Shown: positions 24,108 to 33,154 of the stretch, one piece after another
Position numbering within the stretch: the stretch's first letter is position 1
Layout: the number at the start of each line of letters is the position of its first letter
NCBI GenBank assembly: GCA_029261395.1
Contig: JAJDBJ010000007.1
Location: 1 to 54,782 of the forward strand
Direction of reading: 5' to 3'
Length of the DNA: 54,782 nt
Source of the DNA: Nitrospinaceae bacterium
Lineage (GTDB): Bacteria; Nitrospinota; Nitrospinia; Nitrospinales; Nitrospinaceae
Notes under the pieces: model-generated
The model's database searches: none
Told to the model about the DNA's origin: nothing
Seen by the model: only the letters and a program-made list of their open reading frames with translations
Program-made: the position numbers and the translations under genes

Positions 24108-25169
24108 CTATGTGGTTCTGGCATCCATATGGGGAATCGGTACCCCCGAGGATGATTTCCGAGTGGTCGTATTAACTGCCCGTGGCGCTTTATTCTGTCG
24201 TGTCAATGGCAGAGGGTAGAGATCGTACAGCCGGTGCAGGTAAGCCTGCCAATCATGGAACCGGAGTTTGATCGCTTCGTAATCCCGGGCATTGTCGATA
24301 TCCAACGCCGCTCCGGGCAGTGGGGATTCCAATCCCATGAACCGCGTATTCATAATATTAGAGATGGATTCCTCCAGTCCCTTCTTGGGAACCCATGACC
24401 GGAAAAACCGCACCAGGGGGTTGATGTTCATCCATGAAAAAAACAGGCCCAGCAGTAATCCGATGTAATACCGGTAACGATTCTTTTTGTCCTTGCCGAT
24501 GATTTCCCACCCGAAGAGTACCACATTTTTGAAATTGCGCTGGTATCGGTATTGATACATCTGTTGCACATAATGGCGGTTTCCTATGCGGATGGGTTTG
24601 ACCAGGTGCAGATTGTTGATCCGGTACCGCTGTTCCTTCAGATGCAGGTAAGCCATTTGGACTCCCGGCTTCCCCGGTTCGGGATAAAACGGCATCAGGC
24701 TTTTCTCTGGAGTCAATCCCGTGATCAGGTCATAGCTTTCCAAGTCACAGTTTTGAATAAAATAATCGATTTCGTGTGACGTGATCAAGGGTGAGTCGCA
24801 GGGAACCACCAGAACCGCACGGTCGCGGTAGGGGGAGCTCTCCAGTTCGTTTTCCGATGTCCCTTCCGGCAGGGTGTGCAAAAAGCTGTACCAGACGTTT
24901 TCATAAAGATTCCGCTTTTGCTCCAGGATATGAATGGGTTTCGGGCTGGTCCTGTCAATACCGTCGGCGTCGAGGTGTTTCAGCAGGGCGTCGCGTGGGC
25001 CGGTGATGGTGATACTGCGGACGGATTCCGCCTCCTGCAATGCTTCAATCACATAGCTGATGACACATTTTCCCTCAATCGGCAGGAAGGCCTTGTGCTG
25101 ATGATGCACCTTGTAGCTGTTTTTGCCTTCCCCTGCGACCAAGAGGGCATCGTATTGTTTGATTTCCAT
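24108..25169 (-). CDS. MobA-like nucleotidyltransferase-family protein
   Basis: The 353-residue product begins with a Rossmann-like NTP-transferase fold: the start ALLVAGEGKNS (about residues 7-17) stands where family enzymes have L-A-G-G-x-G-x-R-(M/L), followed by HKAFLPIEGKCVISYVIEAL, ITITGPRD, and a D-S-P-L-I metal site within VVPCDSPLITSHEID (about 120). The missing Gly-Gly and Arg of the first loop make catalysis uncertain. From about residue 165 the rest is not recognised, with a hydrophobic run YIGLLLGLFFSWMNI near 235-250. Length exceeds plain MobA (about 200), so it may be a nucleotidyl sugar or cofactor enzyme. The ATG at 25169 has AGGGGTG upstream; alternatives are an ATG at 25196 and a GTG at 25205. 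Confidence 0.65.
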   Translation of the reverse strand: MEIKQYDALLVAGEGKNSYKVHHQHKAFLPIEGKCVISYVIEALQEAESVRSITITGPRDALLKHLDADGIDRTSPKPIHILEQKRNLYENVWYSFLHTLPEGTSENELESSPYRDRAVLVVPCDSPLITSHEIDYFIQNCDLESYDLITGLTPEKSLMPFYPEPGKPGVQMAYLHLKEQRYRINNLHLVKPIRIGNRHYVQQMYQYRYQRNFKNVVLFGWEIIGKDKKNRYRYYIGLLLGLFFSWMNINPLVRFFRSWVPKKGLEESISNIMNTRFMGLESPLPGAALDIDNARDYEAIKLRFHDWQAYLHRLYDLYPLPLTRQNKAPRAVNTTTRKSSSGVPIPHMDARTT

Positions 25170-25316
25170 GGCCACACCCCTGCTGGATTCTTTCATGAGA
25201 AACACCTAATTATATAATATTAAAGCCGGAAATAATGATCAAAATGAGAAATCGGGTCATTCTCTTGAAGGGCCTATTAATCTAGGTGAATATTTGCTCG
25301 AAAGCGATTTTGGGCC

Positions 25317-25345
25317 TTGATCTCCTCCGAAAATTTGATTATACA
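25317..25345 (+). promoter_or_regulatory. Possible promoter of gcvT-gcvH-gcvPA
   Basis: TTGATC (25317-25322), 17-bp spacer, TATACA (25340-25345). The leader would be only about 35 bases, and I see no glycine riboswitch in the gap, which often precedes gcv operons. Both boxes match four to five of six positions. Confidence 0.4.
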
Positions 25346-25387
25346 CAGTATTCACCTGTAACCGCTCCACCGGGAATCCCTCATCTC

Positions 25388-26506
25388 ATGTCTGCCAACA
25401 CGCCATTAAAAACCACACCCTTTTTTGAAGTCCACAAAAAGCTGAACGGCAAGATGGTGCCTTTCGCCGGGTGGAACATGCCGATCCAGTATGCCGGGGT
25501 GATGGAGGAACATCGCGCGGTACGCGAAGGGGTGGGGGTGTTCGATGTCAGTCACATGGGAGAAATAGACGTCCGTGGTCCCGAAGCCAAACCATTTCTC
25601 CAGAAACTGTTGACCAACGATATGGACAAGCTGGACAACGGCGGTATTTTGTATTCATTGATGTGTTACGAGAATGGTGGCGTGGTGGACGATTTGCTGG
25701 TGCACCGGTTTGAGGAGGATCACTATTTCCTGTGCGTCAACGCCTCCAATACAGACAAGGATTTCGAGTGGGCCAGTCGCCTCGCCGAGGAGTTTGACGT
25801 GCAGGTGGACAACATCAGTGACCAGACCGCCCAGCTGGCGATTCAAGGCCCTAAGGCCGAGTCTCTGCTGAGGAAGCTGACCGATGTTCCGCTGGATGAG
25901 CTGGGCTATTATCGTTTCCAGAAAGGCTGGGTGGGTGACGTAGAGGCGGTCATCGCCCGCACCGGTTATACCGGCGAAGATGGGTTTGAAGTTTATCTGG
26001 ATGCGAGGTCGGCCGTGCCGGTGCTCGAATCATTGTTGGCGGTTGGAAAGGAATTTGATCTGCAACCCATCGGCCTGGGCGCACGCGATACCCTGCGCCT
26101 GGAAATGGGCTACGCGCTTTACGGGCAGGAAATCGATGCCGACCACTCGCCTTTGGAAGCGGGGCTCGGCTGGGTCATCAAACTCAATAAAGCCGATACC
26201 TTTGTAGGGCAGGAGGCTCTTAAAAATCAAAAAGATAAGGGGCTAACGCAGAAGCTGGTGGGGGTCAAGCTAACCGATCGCGGTGTGCCTCGTTCTCATT
26301 ATAAAGTGCTCCACGAGGGTCAACCGGTGGGGGAAGTCACCAGCGGAACATTTTCTCCGACCTTGAATACCGGGGTGGCCTTGTGTAATGTACCCACGGC
26401 ATTATCAAAACCCGGCACACGGCTGGATATCGCCATCCGCAACTCGACGGTTGCGGGAGAGGTGACGTCTTTACCGTTTGTTCCCAGCGGGATCAAAAAG
26501 AAATAA
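25388..26506 (+). CDS. gcvT: Glycine cleavage T-protein, aminomethyltransferase
   Basis: Transfers the aminomethyl group from H-protein to tetrahydrofolate, releasing ammonia and forming 5,10-methylene-THF. The 372-residue product is typical: [13 protein letters not shown] and [12 protein letters not shown] at the N-terminus (residues 20-57), [14 protein letters not shown] with the conserved folate-site Asp region, [21 protein letters not shown], and the C-terminal [14 protein letters not shown]. The frame opens at 25286, but the ATG at 25388 gives the family N-terminus with [12 protein letters not shown]. It is first in the operon, with gcvH 85 bp after its stop and a GGCATT-CGC-AATGCC hairpin in between. 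Confidence 0.96.
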   Translation: MSANTPLKTTPFFEVHKKLNGKMVPFAGWNMPIQYAGVMEEHRAVREGVGVFDVSHMGEIDVRGPEAKPFLQKLLTNDMDKLDNGGILYSLMCYENGGVVDDLLVHRFEEDHYFLCVNASNTDKDFEWASRLAEEFDVQVDNISDQTAQLAIQGPKAESLLRKLTDVPLDELGYYRFQKGWVGDVEAVIARTGYTGEDGFEVYLDARSAVPVLESLLAVGKEFDLQPIGLGARDTLRLEMGYALYGQEIDADHSPLEAGLGWVIKLNKADTFVGQEALKNQKDKGLTQKLVGVKLTDRGVPRSHYKVLHEGQPVGEVTSGTFSPTLNTGVALCNVPTALSKPGTRLDIAIRNSTVAGEVTSLPFVPSGIKKK

Positions 26507-26518
26507 AATCATTGAGTC

Positions 26519-26541
26519 CCGGAGGCATTCGCAATGCCGGG
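26519..26541. repeat. Hairpin between gcvT and gcvH
   Basis: GGCATT-CGC-AATGCC inside a longer CCCGGA...CCGGGG inverted repeat. There is no T-run, so it is not a plain terminator; it may stabilise the upstream mRNA or attenuate readthrough. Confidence 0.5.
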
Positions 26542-26591
26542 GTTCGAATTATAATTGTTCATTGGATGAGTACAACGATAAGGAGGAAACG

Positions 26592-26981
26592 ATGGAGGTC
26601 CCCAAAGATCTTCGGTACACAGAGGAACATGAATGGTTGAAGGTGGATGGCGCCAAAGGGGTGATCGGCATCACCCAATTTGCTCAGGACCAGTTGGGCG
26701 ATGTGGTGTTTGTTGAGGTGCCCGCTGTGGGAACCGAACTGGAAAAAGAAAATACCTTTGGAGTGGTGGAGTCGGTCAAAACCGTATCCGATTTGTACTC
26801 TCCCGTCAGCGGCAAAGTGGTCGCCGTCAACAAGGATCTGGAAGCCAACCCCGAGTTGGTCAATCAGGACTCCTACGGCAAAGGCTGGATGATCGAAATT
26901 GAACTGTCCGATGCCAGCCAGGCAGACGGTTTGCTTTCGGCGGCAGATTACGAAGCCTTCATCAAGGAACAGCAGGGGTAA
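26592..26981 (+). CDS. gcvH: Glycine cleavage H-protein
   Basis: Lipoyl carrier that shuttles the aminomethyl group between P-, T- and L-proteins. The 129-residue product has the standard start ([19 protein letters not shown]), the lipoyl-lysine site [16 protein letters not shown] (Lys about residue 63), and the closing [12 protein letters not shown]. The frame is open to 26478; the ATG at 26592 has a strong AAGGAGGAAACG directly upstream. The gcvPA start lies 25 bp after its stop. Confidence 0.97.
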   Translation: MEVPKDLRYTEEHEWLKVDGAKGVIGITQFAQDQLGDVVFVEVPAVGTELEKENTFGVVESVKTVSDLYSPVSGKVVAVNKDLEANPELVNQDSYGKGWMIEIELSDASQADGLLSAADYEAFIKEQQG

Positions 26982-27006
26982 TTTACATCCCGCATCCCAC
27001 TGACTC

Positions 27007-28350
27007 ATGCGCTATATCCCGCACACGGAAACCGATATCCGGGAAATGCTCTCGGCCATCGGCATCAAGGAGATCGGGGAGCTGTTCCACAGCATCCCGG
27101 AAGCTCTACGCCTGGAGGCTCCGCTGGATTTGCCTCCTGCGTTGCCGGAAGCAGATCTCACGCAAGCCCTGAACCAATTGGCGAGCCGGAACGTGAATCT
27201 TGAGGAATGCGCCGTGTTTCTCGGTGCCGGGGCGTATCGTCATTTCACACCGTCTATAGTGAACCATCTCCTTTTGCGCGGCGAGTTTTTGACCAGCTAC
27301 ACGCCTTATCAACCGGAAGTCAGCCAGGGCACCCTGCAGGCCATTTTCGAGTTTCAAAGTTTCGTCTGCATGTTGACGGGTATGGAGATCGCCAACGCAT
27401 CGGTTTATGACGGAGCGTCTTCGTTGGCGGAAGCCGTGCTGATGGCGCACCGCGTCAATGATCGTTGTGAGGTGTTGATGTCCCGCACCGTCCATCCCGA
27501 ATATCGACAAGTGGTGGAGACCTATACGCGGGGCATCGATTTCAAAATCACCGAGGTGCCGTATCAGAAAAACGGCCAGACCGATTTGAAATTTATTAAA
27601 GAGAACGTGACCGATGACACCAGTTCGGTGGTGATTCAGTCGCCCAACTTTTTCGGTATCGTCGAACAATACGCTGATCTGAAAGAATTCCTGAAAGAAA
27701 AGGAAATCCTGTTGATTGTCGTGGTGGCAGAGGCGACGTCTCTTGGCATTCTGAAACCGCCCGGCGAACGGGGAGCGGATATCGTCGTCGGAGAAGGGCA
27801 GGGCTGGGGATTGCCGGTGTCCTATGGCGGACCTCATGTCGGGTTTTTCGCAACCCAGGAGTCATTTTTCCGGCAAGTTCCGGGACGCATTGTGGGCGAG
27901 ACCGTCGACCGCGCCGACCAACGCTCTTATGCGCTGACCCTGGCGACGCGCGAGCAACACATCCGCCGCGAAAAAGCGACGTCGAATATCTGTACCAATC
28001 AGGGCCTGTGCGCGCTGGCGGCGACCATCTGGCTGGCGGCGATGGGCAAGCAGGGAGTGCGCGACATGGCTCTACAAAATTTGAAGACCGCCAACGCACT
28101 CAAAGATAAACTGCAACAACTAAAGGGGTTCGGCTTGCGGTTCCTGTCCGATACCTACAATGAATTTGTATTGGAATGCCCCGGACCGGCTCAGGAACTT
28201 CATGCCAAACTGCTGGAAGCCAATATTGTCGCCGGTCTGCCGTTGGGAAATTTTTACCCGGAATTGGATAATTGTTTACTCCTCTGTGCCACCGAAATGA
28301 ACTCCCTGGAGAGTCTCGACCACTTCGCCGATCAACTGAGTTCTCTGTGA
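27007..28350 (+). CDS. gcvPA: Glycine dehydrogenase (decarboxylating), subunit 1
   Basis: N-terminal half of the split P-protein, which decarboxylates glycine with pyridoxal phosphate. The 447-residue length is typical of subunit 1. Conserved parts: start YIPHTETDIREMLSAIG, AYRHFTPSIVNHLLLRGEF, TPYQPEVSQGTLQAIFEFQS, YDGASSLAEAVLMA, then GEGQGWGLPVSYGGPHVGFF and TSNICTNQGLCALAATIWLA. Subunit 1 does not carry the PLP-lysine; that lies in subunit 2 (gcvPB). No gcvPB follows; the next gene is HU-like. The complete complex must take subunit 2 and the L-protein from elsewhere in the genome. Confidence 0.95.
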   Translation: MRYIPHTETDIREMLSAIGIKEIGELFHSIPEALRLEAPLDLPPALPEADLTQALNQLASRNVNLEECAVFLGAGAYRHFTPSIVNHLLLRGEFLTSYTPYQPEVSQGTLQAIFEFQSFVCMLTGMEIANASVYDGASSLAEAVLMAHRVNDRCEVLMSRTVHPEYRQVVETYTRGIDFKITEVPYQKNGQTDLKFIKENVTDDTSSVVIQSPNFFGIVEQYADLKEFLKEKEILLIVVVAEATSLGILKPPGERGADIVVGEGQGWGLPVSYGGPHVGFFATQESFFRQVPGRIVGETVDRADQRSYALTLATREQHIRREKATSNICTNQGLCALAATIWLAAMGKQGVRDMALQNLKTANALKDKLQQLKGFGLRFLSDTYNEFVLECPGPAQELHAKLLEANIVAGLPLGNFYPELDNCLLLCATEMNSLESLDHFADQLSSL

Positions 28351-28377
28351 ATCAAAAATAAATCAAGAAAAATTTGG

Positions 28378-28406
28378 ACCGGGGTCATCCCCGTTGATAG
28401 TTTTTG
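28378..28406 (+). terminator. Possible weak terminator after gcvPA
   Basis: CGGGG-TCAT-CCCCG (28380-28393) followed by TTGATAGTTTTTG. Short stem and interrupted T-run. It fits the absence of gcvPB downstream. Confidence 0.4.
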
Positions 28407-28568
28407 TAGGACCGCTGTCTTCAAGGAAATTGAAAAAACTTCGGGAAATAGCGGGTTTTTTGATGTACAAACCGTAAATTTAGCTTATCATCAAAGGGAT
28501 TGACCACGTCCCAGTGGTATTCTATCCGGGTCACTTAAGACCTTAACCGTGTAAAGGAGATCACACGC

Positions 28569-28898
28569 ATGGCCACCAAAAAAGCCTCGAATGGCAACAA
28601 ACCACCCACCAAGTCGGAAGTATTTAATCAAATCGCCTCGGACACAGGATTAACCCGTAAAGAAGTCGGAGCCGTATTCGAATCTCTTGGCGGAATGATT
28701 AACAAATCACTTTCGTCACGCGGACCCGGTCTGTTCAATGTTGTGGGATTGATGAAAATCAAAGTCGTCAAGAAACCAGCCACCAAAGAGCGAAAAGGAA
28801 TCAATCCTTTCACCGGCGAAGAAGCGATCTTCAAAGCAAAGCCCGCCCGCAAGGTGGTAAAAGTTCAACCGCTGAAAGCTCTCAAAGACATGGTGTGA
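28569..28898 (+). CDS. HU/IHF-like DNA-binding protein
   Basis: The 109-residue product resembles the HU family: SEVFNQIASDTGLTRKEVGAVFESLGGMI as the helical part, GPGLFNVVGLMKIKVVKKPATKERKGINPFTGEE (split by family reading) as the beta-arm with the conserved RKGINPFTGE, and an alanine/lysine-rich end (AKPARKVVKVQPLKALKDM). HU normally has about 90 residues; here there is a basic N-terminal extension (ATKKASNGNKPP). Family proteins bend DNA and compact the nucleoid. It starts with AAAGGAGATC upstream. An additional HU copy elsewhere is likely; this divergent one may have a specialised role. Confidence 0.8.
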   Translation: MATKKASNGNKPPTKSEVFNQIASDTGLTRKEVGAVFESLGGMINKSLSSRGPGLFNVVGLMKIKVVKKPATKERKGINPFTGEEAIFKAKPARKVVKVQPLKALKDMV

Positions 28899-28940
28899 GC
28901 GAAGCCGCACACACAGTAGCACCCCAAGCGAAAAAACAAC

Positions 28941-28974
28941 ACAAGCCCAAGGCGACCTTTCGTCTTGGGCTTGT
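28941..28974. terminator. Hairpin with minus-strand T-run
   Basis: ACAAGCCCAAGGCGA / TCGTCTTGGGCTTGT with a CCTT loop and one G-T pair. On the minus strand it is followed by GTTGTTTTTTCG, so it most likely ends the transcript of the gene at 29094-29618 and may also stop the HU-like gene transcript on the plus strand. Confidence 0.65.
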
Positions 28975-29093
28975 TGCGTAACGAAGTCTGTTGGTTTATG
29001 TGTTATAAACGCAATAAAAATATTAAGTCTTTAGCTTTGCTTAATTCGTAGGATTTCTTTTCTTAAGAATGGTGTATTTCTAAAAAAACTTAT

Positions 29094-29618
29094 TTAAAAA
29101 GAAGTAGAAACAAGAACCAAAATACCTATTTGTTCTGTTTCCTTAAAACGAACCTCCGTTTCTGTGCCGGGAGGCGCTTGATTTGCTACAAATCCATCTC
29201 CTAATACTTTTGTGTTAGGGTCGACCATAACGCCCACTCCAATATTAAAACTTAAAAAGTCGGTTTTATTTTTTCTAAAACCCATCATTATTCCACCTCC
29301 AAAGGCATCTATAATATCGTCTCCACCAGGTTGAATCCCTGAAAACAATCCTAAACCCACAGTGTCGTCACTCCACGTCCAAATAAAATGGTGAAGTTCC
29401 AGCATTATCCGAGGTATTGCATTATTGTCTTTGTTTACCCTAATCGTTCCATCGATAATACTTGCTTCCTCCACTCTATCTCTGCTACCAGTATCAACAG
29501 TTAAAGACACTCCTAATCCCCAATCCCAGCCTGCAAAATTTTTGTTTGGTTCGCTAAAAGATGCACTAGGAAGCAACATAAAAAGAATAAAATTAATAAG
29601 AATAATAGCTTTGTGCAT
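29094..29618 (-). CDS. Exported protein, outer-membrane-barrel-like, unknown
   Basis: A 174-residue protein with a signal peptide (MHKAIILINFILFMLLPSASF, cleavage near residue 22). The mature part alternates hydrophobic and polar residues and ends with a strand finishing in Phe (TEQIGILVLVSTSF), as outer-membrane beta-barrels do. A Gly/Asn/Asp-rich composition (GLGLFSGIQPGGDDIIDAFGGG) also fits a barrel or a beta-sandwich. No family is recognised. The gene is AT-richer than the core genes and adjoins the PhoD-like gene in the same low-GC patch, so both may have been acquired together. Its stop is followed by the hairpin at 28941-28974. Confidence 0.6.
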   Translation of the reverse strand: MHKAIILINFILFMLLPSASFSEPNKNFAGWDWGLGVSLTVDTGSRDRVEEASIIDGTIRVNKDNNAIPRIMLELHHFIWTWSDDTVGLGLFSGIQPGGDDIIDAFGGGIMMGFRKNKTDFLSFNIGVGVMVDPNTKVLGDGFVANQAPPGTETEVRFKETEQIGILVLVSTSF

Positions 29619-29744
29619 AATTCCCCCTTAAAAGTTTAAAGGTTTTACCTGTATATTTCGCATAATCAAAATATTTGGAAATAAGAATTATTTTGGTTTA
29701 AACCTATACGACACGGCGCACGTGTAAATCTGTTTATTTTTTGA

Positions 29745-31433
29745 TTATGGTTGAAAATCTAGTTTGATTTTTGCAATTGAGTGAGTCAAAGCCTTAGGTT
29801 CTTCAGGTTCATCTCCAGGCATGCCGCTGTCCGGCGGATAAATTATTTGCAGGCCATAAAGTTGAAACACGACGCATTTTTTTTCAACTTTAATAATCGA
29901 GAAATTGGTATCGGTATATAAAGCCAGTCGTTCAAAGGTATAATCGTCGTCAGTCGTGCCGTCATCGGGGACCCCACCCCCTAAAATCCACCCCAGAATA
30001 ACTGAAACATTGTAGGTTATGGAGCTAGAGGTCAGCTGGTAGATCACGTCGTCATTGGAATTACTTATTTTAAATACTGCTGATGTGTGAACATCTCCGC
30101 TTAAAATACTGATCTTAGGCCCACCATTGGAAGTAGCTTTGAATATAGATTTCATAAGCTCCTTCCTCTCTTTGTTGTGGAGTTTATGTTCCCAAGAGTC
30201 TCTTAAATCATCTTCTAAATCGGCCATTTTAGCTATCCAACTGTCGTCCATATTGGCTATGGCTGGTTTTAAATGTAAAACTGGGACGGCAGAAATAATA
30301 AATAAAAATTCTTTTTTAAGGGTCTCTTCGCTTTCAAGCCATTTTTTGAAGCGGTTCATTTGAGGTTTTCCTAGAACACGATATTCCTTCCGATTGACAT
30401 CTCTTTTGCCACGGCCATCGAGAAAATAAAAACCACAATTTTGATGATAAAAGCAATAGTCATATTGGTTGTCTGGAGTGTCGGGGTTATGTGTGTGTTG
30501 GTATTCAATGTAAACTTGCTCTCCAGCCTCAAACATACGCTTTTTTAACTCCAACCCATCCTCAAGTGTAAGATTTTTTTCCTTAAGGTCCGGGAGTAAT
30601 TTGTTCACTCCTTCTAAATTATTATAGTATGAGCCGAAACCGTCTCCCAATTCATGGTCATCCCAGATCATGTAGGTTGGAAAACTTGAAAAGACTTTCT
30701 TAACCGAAGGGAATCCCCAATAACCATGATAGATATCTCGGTACCATGAAACCATATCTTCTGAGGAGGGGAATAGGGTGCCATTTTCCTTTCTCATTTT
30801 TTTATTTAGATATTTCCAGATACTCAGGGTTTTGATGCCGTCTACATAAACCTGATCGCCGCCTCCAATAATAAAGCGCAAATTGCTCTTTTCTTGCCGG
30901 TGGCGTTGAAGCACTTCATAAAAGGCGTCCCACATTTCCATATTGATTAAATTAGTTCCGCCGAAAAGGGAGCTACTATAAGGCATGTGACAGGAGTAAA
31001 AGCCAAAGGATAAAGGCTTAATGGGTTCGGATGCGGGCAGAGTGTGGAAACTCAAAGACCTGTCTTGCCCCAAAATTACCCGTGATTCGTTTTCACTGTA
31101 CAGGGCATAAGCGTATTGGGTATTTGCCTGCAAGGAGTCCAGATCCACCACATGGGTGGAGTCGTTGTCAAAATTATCAATCTGAAATGGTTCTCTGACG
31201 ATATCATTGGAAAAAAAATCCAAATTTAGAGAAGTATCCTTGAATTGTAAAAAAGGATCGTCTAGATTTTCACGGGTTTTGGGGTAATAGATTACTTCGA
31301 ATTTTCCAGTCCTTCCGGTCCGAAACCACAACCGGCATGAGGTATCGGTGGTATGACCAACGATAGCTCCAATTTCCAAAAGTGGATTGGGCCAGGGGCG
31401 TTCAGATTTTCCGTGATATGAGTCTTTTCCCAT
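29745..31433 (-). CDS. PhoD-like metallophosphatase
   Basis: The 562-residue product belongs to the PhoD/alkaline phosphatase D superfamily. After an N-terminal fibronectin-like domain (about residues 20-135, VGHTTDTSCRLWFRTGR), the metal motifs occur in order: GFYSCHMPY (near 145), GGDQVYVDG (191-199), IWDDHELGDGFGSY (256-269), and ILSGDVHTSAVFKI (C-terminal third). PhoD uses iron and calcium to cleave phosphodiesters and monoesters. There is no signal peptide at the start (MGKDSYHGKSERPWP), whereas PhoD enzymes are usually Tat-exported, so it may act in the cytoplasm or be shed. Base composition is AT-rich compared with neighbours, suggesting transfer. It shows no operon link beyond the exported gene downstream. 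Confidence 0.75.
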   Translation of the reverse strand: MGKDSYHGKSERPWPNPLLEIGAIVGHTTDTSCRLWFRTGRTGKFEVIYYPKTRENLDDPFLQFKDTSLNLDFFSNDIVREPFQIDNFDNDSTHVVDLDSLQANTQYAYALYSENESRVILGQDRSLSFHTLPASEPIKPLSFGFYSCHMPYSSSLFGGTNLINMEMWDAFYEVLQRHRQEKSNLRFIIGGGDQVYVDGIKTLSIWKYLNKKMRKENGTLFPSSEDMVSWYRDIYHGYWGFPSVKKVFSSFPTYMIWDDHELGDGFGSYYNNLEGVNKLLPDLKEKNLTLEDGLELKKRMFEAGEQVYIEYQHTHNPDTPDNQYDYCFYHQNCGFYFLDGRGKRDVNRKEYRVLGKPQMNRFKKWLESEETLKKEFLFIISAVPVLHLKPAIANMDDSWIAKMADLEDDLRDSWEHKLHNKERKELMKSIFKATSNGGPKISILSGDVHTSAVFKISNSNDDVIYQLTSSSITYNVSVILGWILGGGVPDDGTTDDDYTFERLALYTDTNFSIIKVEKKCVVFQLYGLQIIYPPDSGMPGDEPEEPKALTHSIAKIKLDFQP

Positions 31434-31562
31434 AATGTCTCCTTTATCCCATTGATCCGGAAAATGAAGTAGGAATTAAGGATCTTGATAGAAAAATATT
31501 GGCTATGGGAAATATATTGCTTTTGGCCTATTTAGCAACTAAAAATATGCCTATAGGGATAA

Positions 31563-32936
31563 CTAGTTGATTTTTTGGGCTAACTCTTCGGCGGGGTAGG
31601 TGAGGATTTCGGAGAGGGTGGGATGATAATGCGGCATGGTGAGCAGGTCTTTCACCGTGCCTTTGTAGTACATGATAGCTATCAGTTGGTGGATCAGCTC
31701 GCCGGCTTCGGGGCCGGTGATATGGCCGCCGAGGATTTCTCCGCTTTTGGGATCGCACAACAGTTTCACGTGGCCGTGAGTTTCGCCAAGGCATAACGAT
31801 TTTCCATGATCGTTAAACGGATACGACGCGGCAAGGTACTCAATCTTTTTTTTCCGGCAATCTTTTTCAGTGAGGCCGACACTGGCTACTGGCGGATCGG
31901 TGAACACGACGGTGGTGGCGAGTCGTTCGTCGACTTCCCGTGGAGTTTGATCCGGATGCGTCGCGTTCCAGCCTGCGACTTCACCCTGTTGGATGGCGAT
32001 GTGCACGATCTCGTGCAGGCCGTTGACATCTCCCACCGCAAAGATGTGCGGCTGGCTGGTCTGCATGGCACAATCGACGCCGATGCCCCACTCACCCATC
32101 TCCACCCCCGCTGACTCAAGATTCAGCCCGTCGACATTCGGACGGCGTCCCAGCGCATCGAGGAGGCACACAGCGGACACGGTTTTCTCTTTCCCTTCAT
32201 GCAGGAACCGCACAGTTTTGGTTTTGCCGTCGGATGCAACCTCCTGCAACTGCGTGCCGGTGTAAACGGTCATGCCTTCTTCCCGGAGCCGTGCTTCGAC
32301 CGGTCGTGCCAAATCCTCATCGGTAGATGACAGGATGTGTGGGCTCCGCTGGATCAACGTCACCTGCGTGCCGATGCGTTGATAAAACTGCGCCAGCTCC
32401 ACGGCGACCGGTCCGGCGCCCAGCACGATCATTGATGTCGGCTGGTCCTTTAATTCCAACGCATCGTCGCTGGTGAGGTATCCGGTTTCTTCCAGACCGG
32501 GGATGGGGAGCCAGTTGACAATCGATCCGGTAGCGATGATGAACGATTTCGCGGTTAGCCGTTGGCCTCCGGCCTCGATTTCATGGGGCGACACGAAAGT
32601 GGCTTTGTCTTGGATCAATGTGAAACGTGGATTTTTGAGTTGCCCGATGCGGTAGTCGGCGAATTCGCGGATGAGCTTGTTTTTGCGGTCGATGATAGCG
32701 GCCAGATCGGCCTGGATATCCGATGCCGACAGGCCGAACTCCCCGGCTCTCTGCATGAGAGCCATGATGTCTGACGAGCGCAGGATGGTTTTGGTGGGCA
32801 TGCACCCGCGCAGGATGCACAGTCCGCCGAGTGGGCCGGGATCGACGATGGCCACCTTCGCGCCTGCCGATTGCGCCGTATCCGCCGCGGCATAACCGCC
32901 GGAGCCGCCGCCGATAACGATGACATCGTAGTCCAT
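31563..32936 (-). CDS. Dihydrolipoamide-dehydrogenase-like flavoprotein
   Basis: A 457-residue two-dinucleotide-binding reductase: FAD motif VIVIGGGSGGYAAADTA (residues 5-21), redox-active disulfide GGLCILRGCMPTK (CxxxxC near residues 42-47), NAD(P) motif MIVLGAGPVAVELAQFY, the second FAD motif IFAVGDVNG, and the C-terminal active His-Glu in HYHPTLSEI. Canonical lipoamide dehydrogenases have C-L-N-x-G-C between the cysteines; here it is C-I-L-R-G-C, a different signature also seen in uncharacterised relatives, so the disulfide partner may not be lipoamide. It could serve the gcv complex, yet it is not adjacent to it. Stand-alone gene in a region of repeats. Confidence 0.8.
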   Translation of the reverse strand: MDYDVIVIGGGSGGYAAADTAQSAGAKVAIVDPGPLGGLCILRGCMPTKTILRSSDIMALMQRAGEFGLSASDIQADLAAIIDRKNKLIREFADYRIGQLKNPRFTLIQDKATFVSPHEIEAGGQRLTAKSFIIATGSIVNWLPIPGLEETGYLTSDDALELKDQPTSMIVLGAGPVAVELAQFYQRIGTQVTLIQRSPHILSSTDEDLARPVEARLREEGMTVYTGTQLQEVASDGKTKTVRFLHEGKEKTVSAVCLLDALGRRPNVDGLNLESAGVEMGEWGIGVDCAMQTSQPHIFAVGDVNGLHEIVHIAIQQGEVAGWNATHPDQTPREVDERLATTVVFTDPPVASVGLTEKDCRKKKIEYLAASYPFNDHGKSLCLGETHGHVKLLCDPKSGEILGGHITGPEAGELIHQLIAIMYYKGTVKDLLTMPHYHPTLSEILTYPAEELAQKIN

Positions 32937-33154
32937 GAGCCGGGTCTGTGTGAAGAGTTAGTGAGAGTCCGGGTGGCGAACCGCCACGGGTAAATTTAAA
33001 AACTTGATCTCCGTTAGGGGCTACTCCGCGAGGTTCGATTGTGGACAGGGTGACCGGCAAGTCACCGACGGTAATTATTACTTTTAGTTGCGCCCAATGA
33101 TGATTGTTTGCCGTTAACGGTCAGCCAGTTTTCCTTCCCCGTCAGGGGAGTGCG

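Noticed and set aside
25206-25387. Glycine riboswitch before gcvT
   Set aside because: The likely promoter leaves a leader of about 35 bases, too short, and no matching core was seen.
26519-26560. tRNA-like GGTTCGAATT string after gcvT
   Set aside because: There is a T-loop-like string but no acceptor, D or anticodon arm; it is the flank of a simple hairpin.
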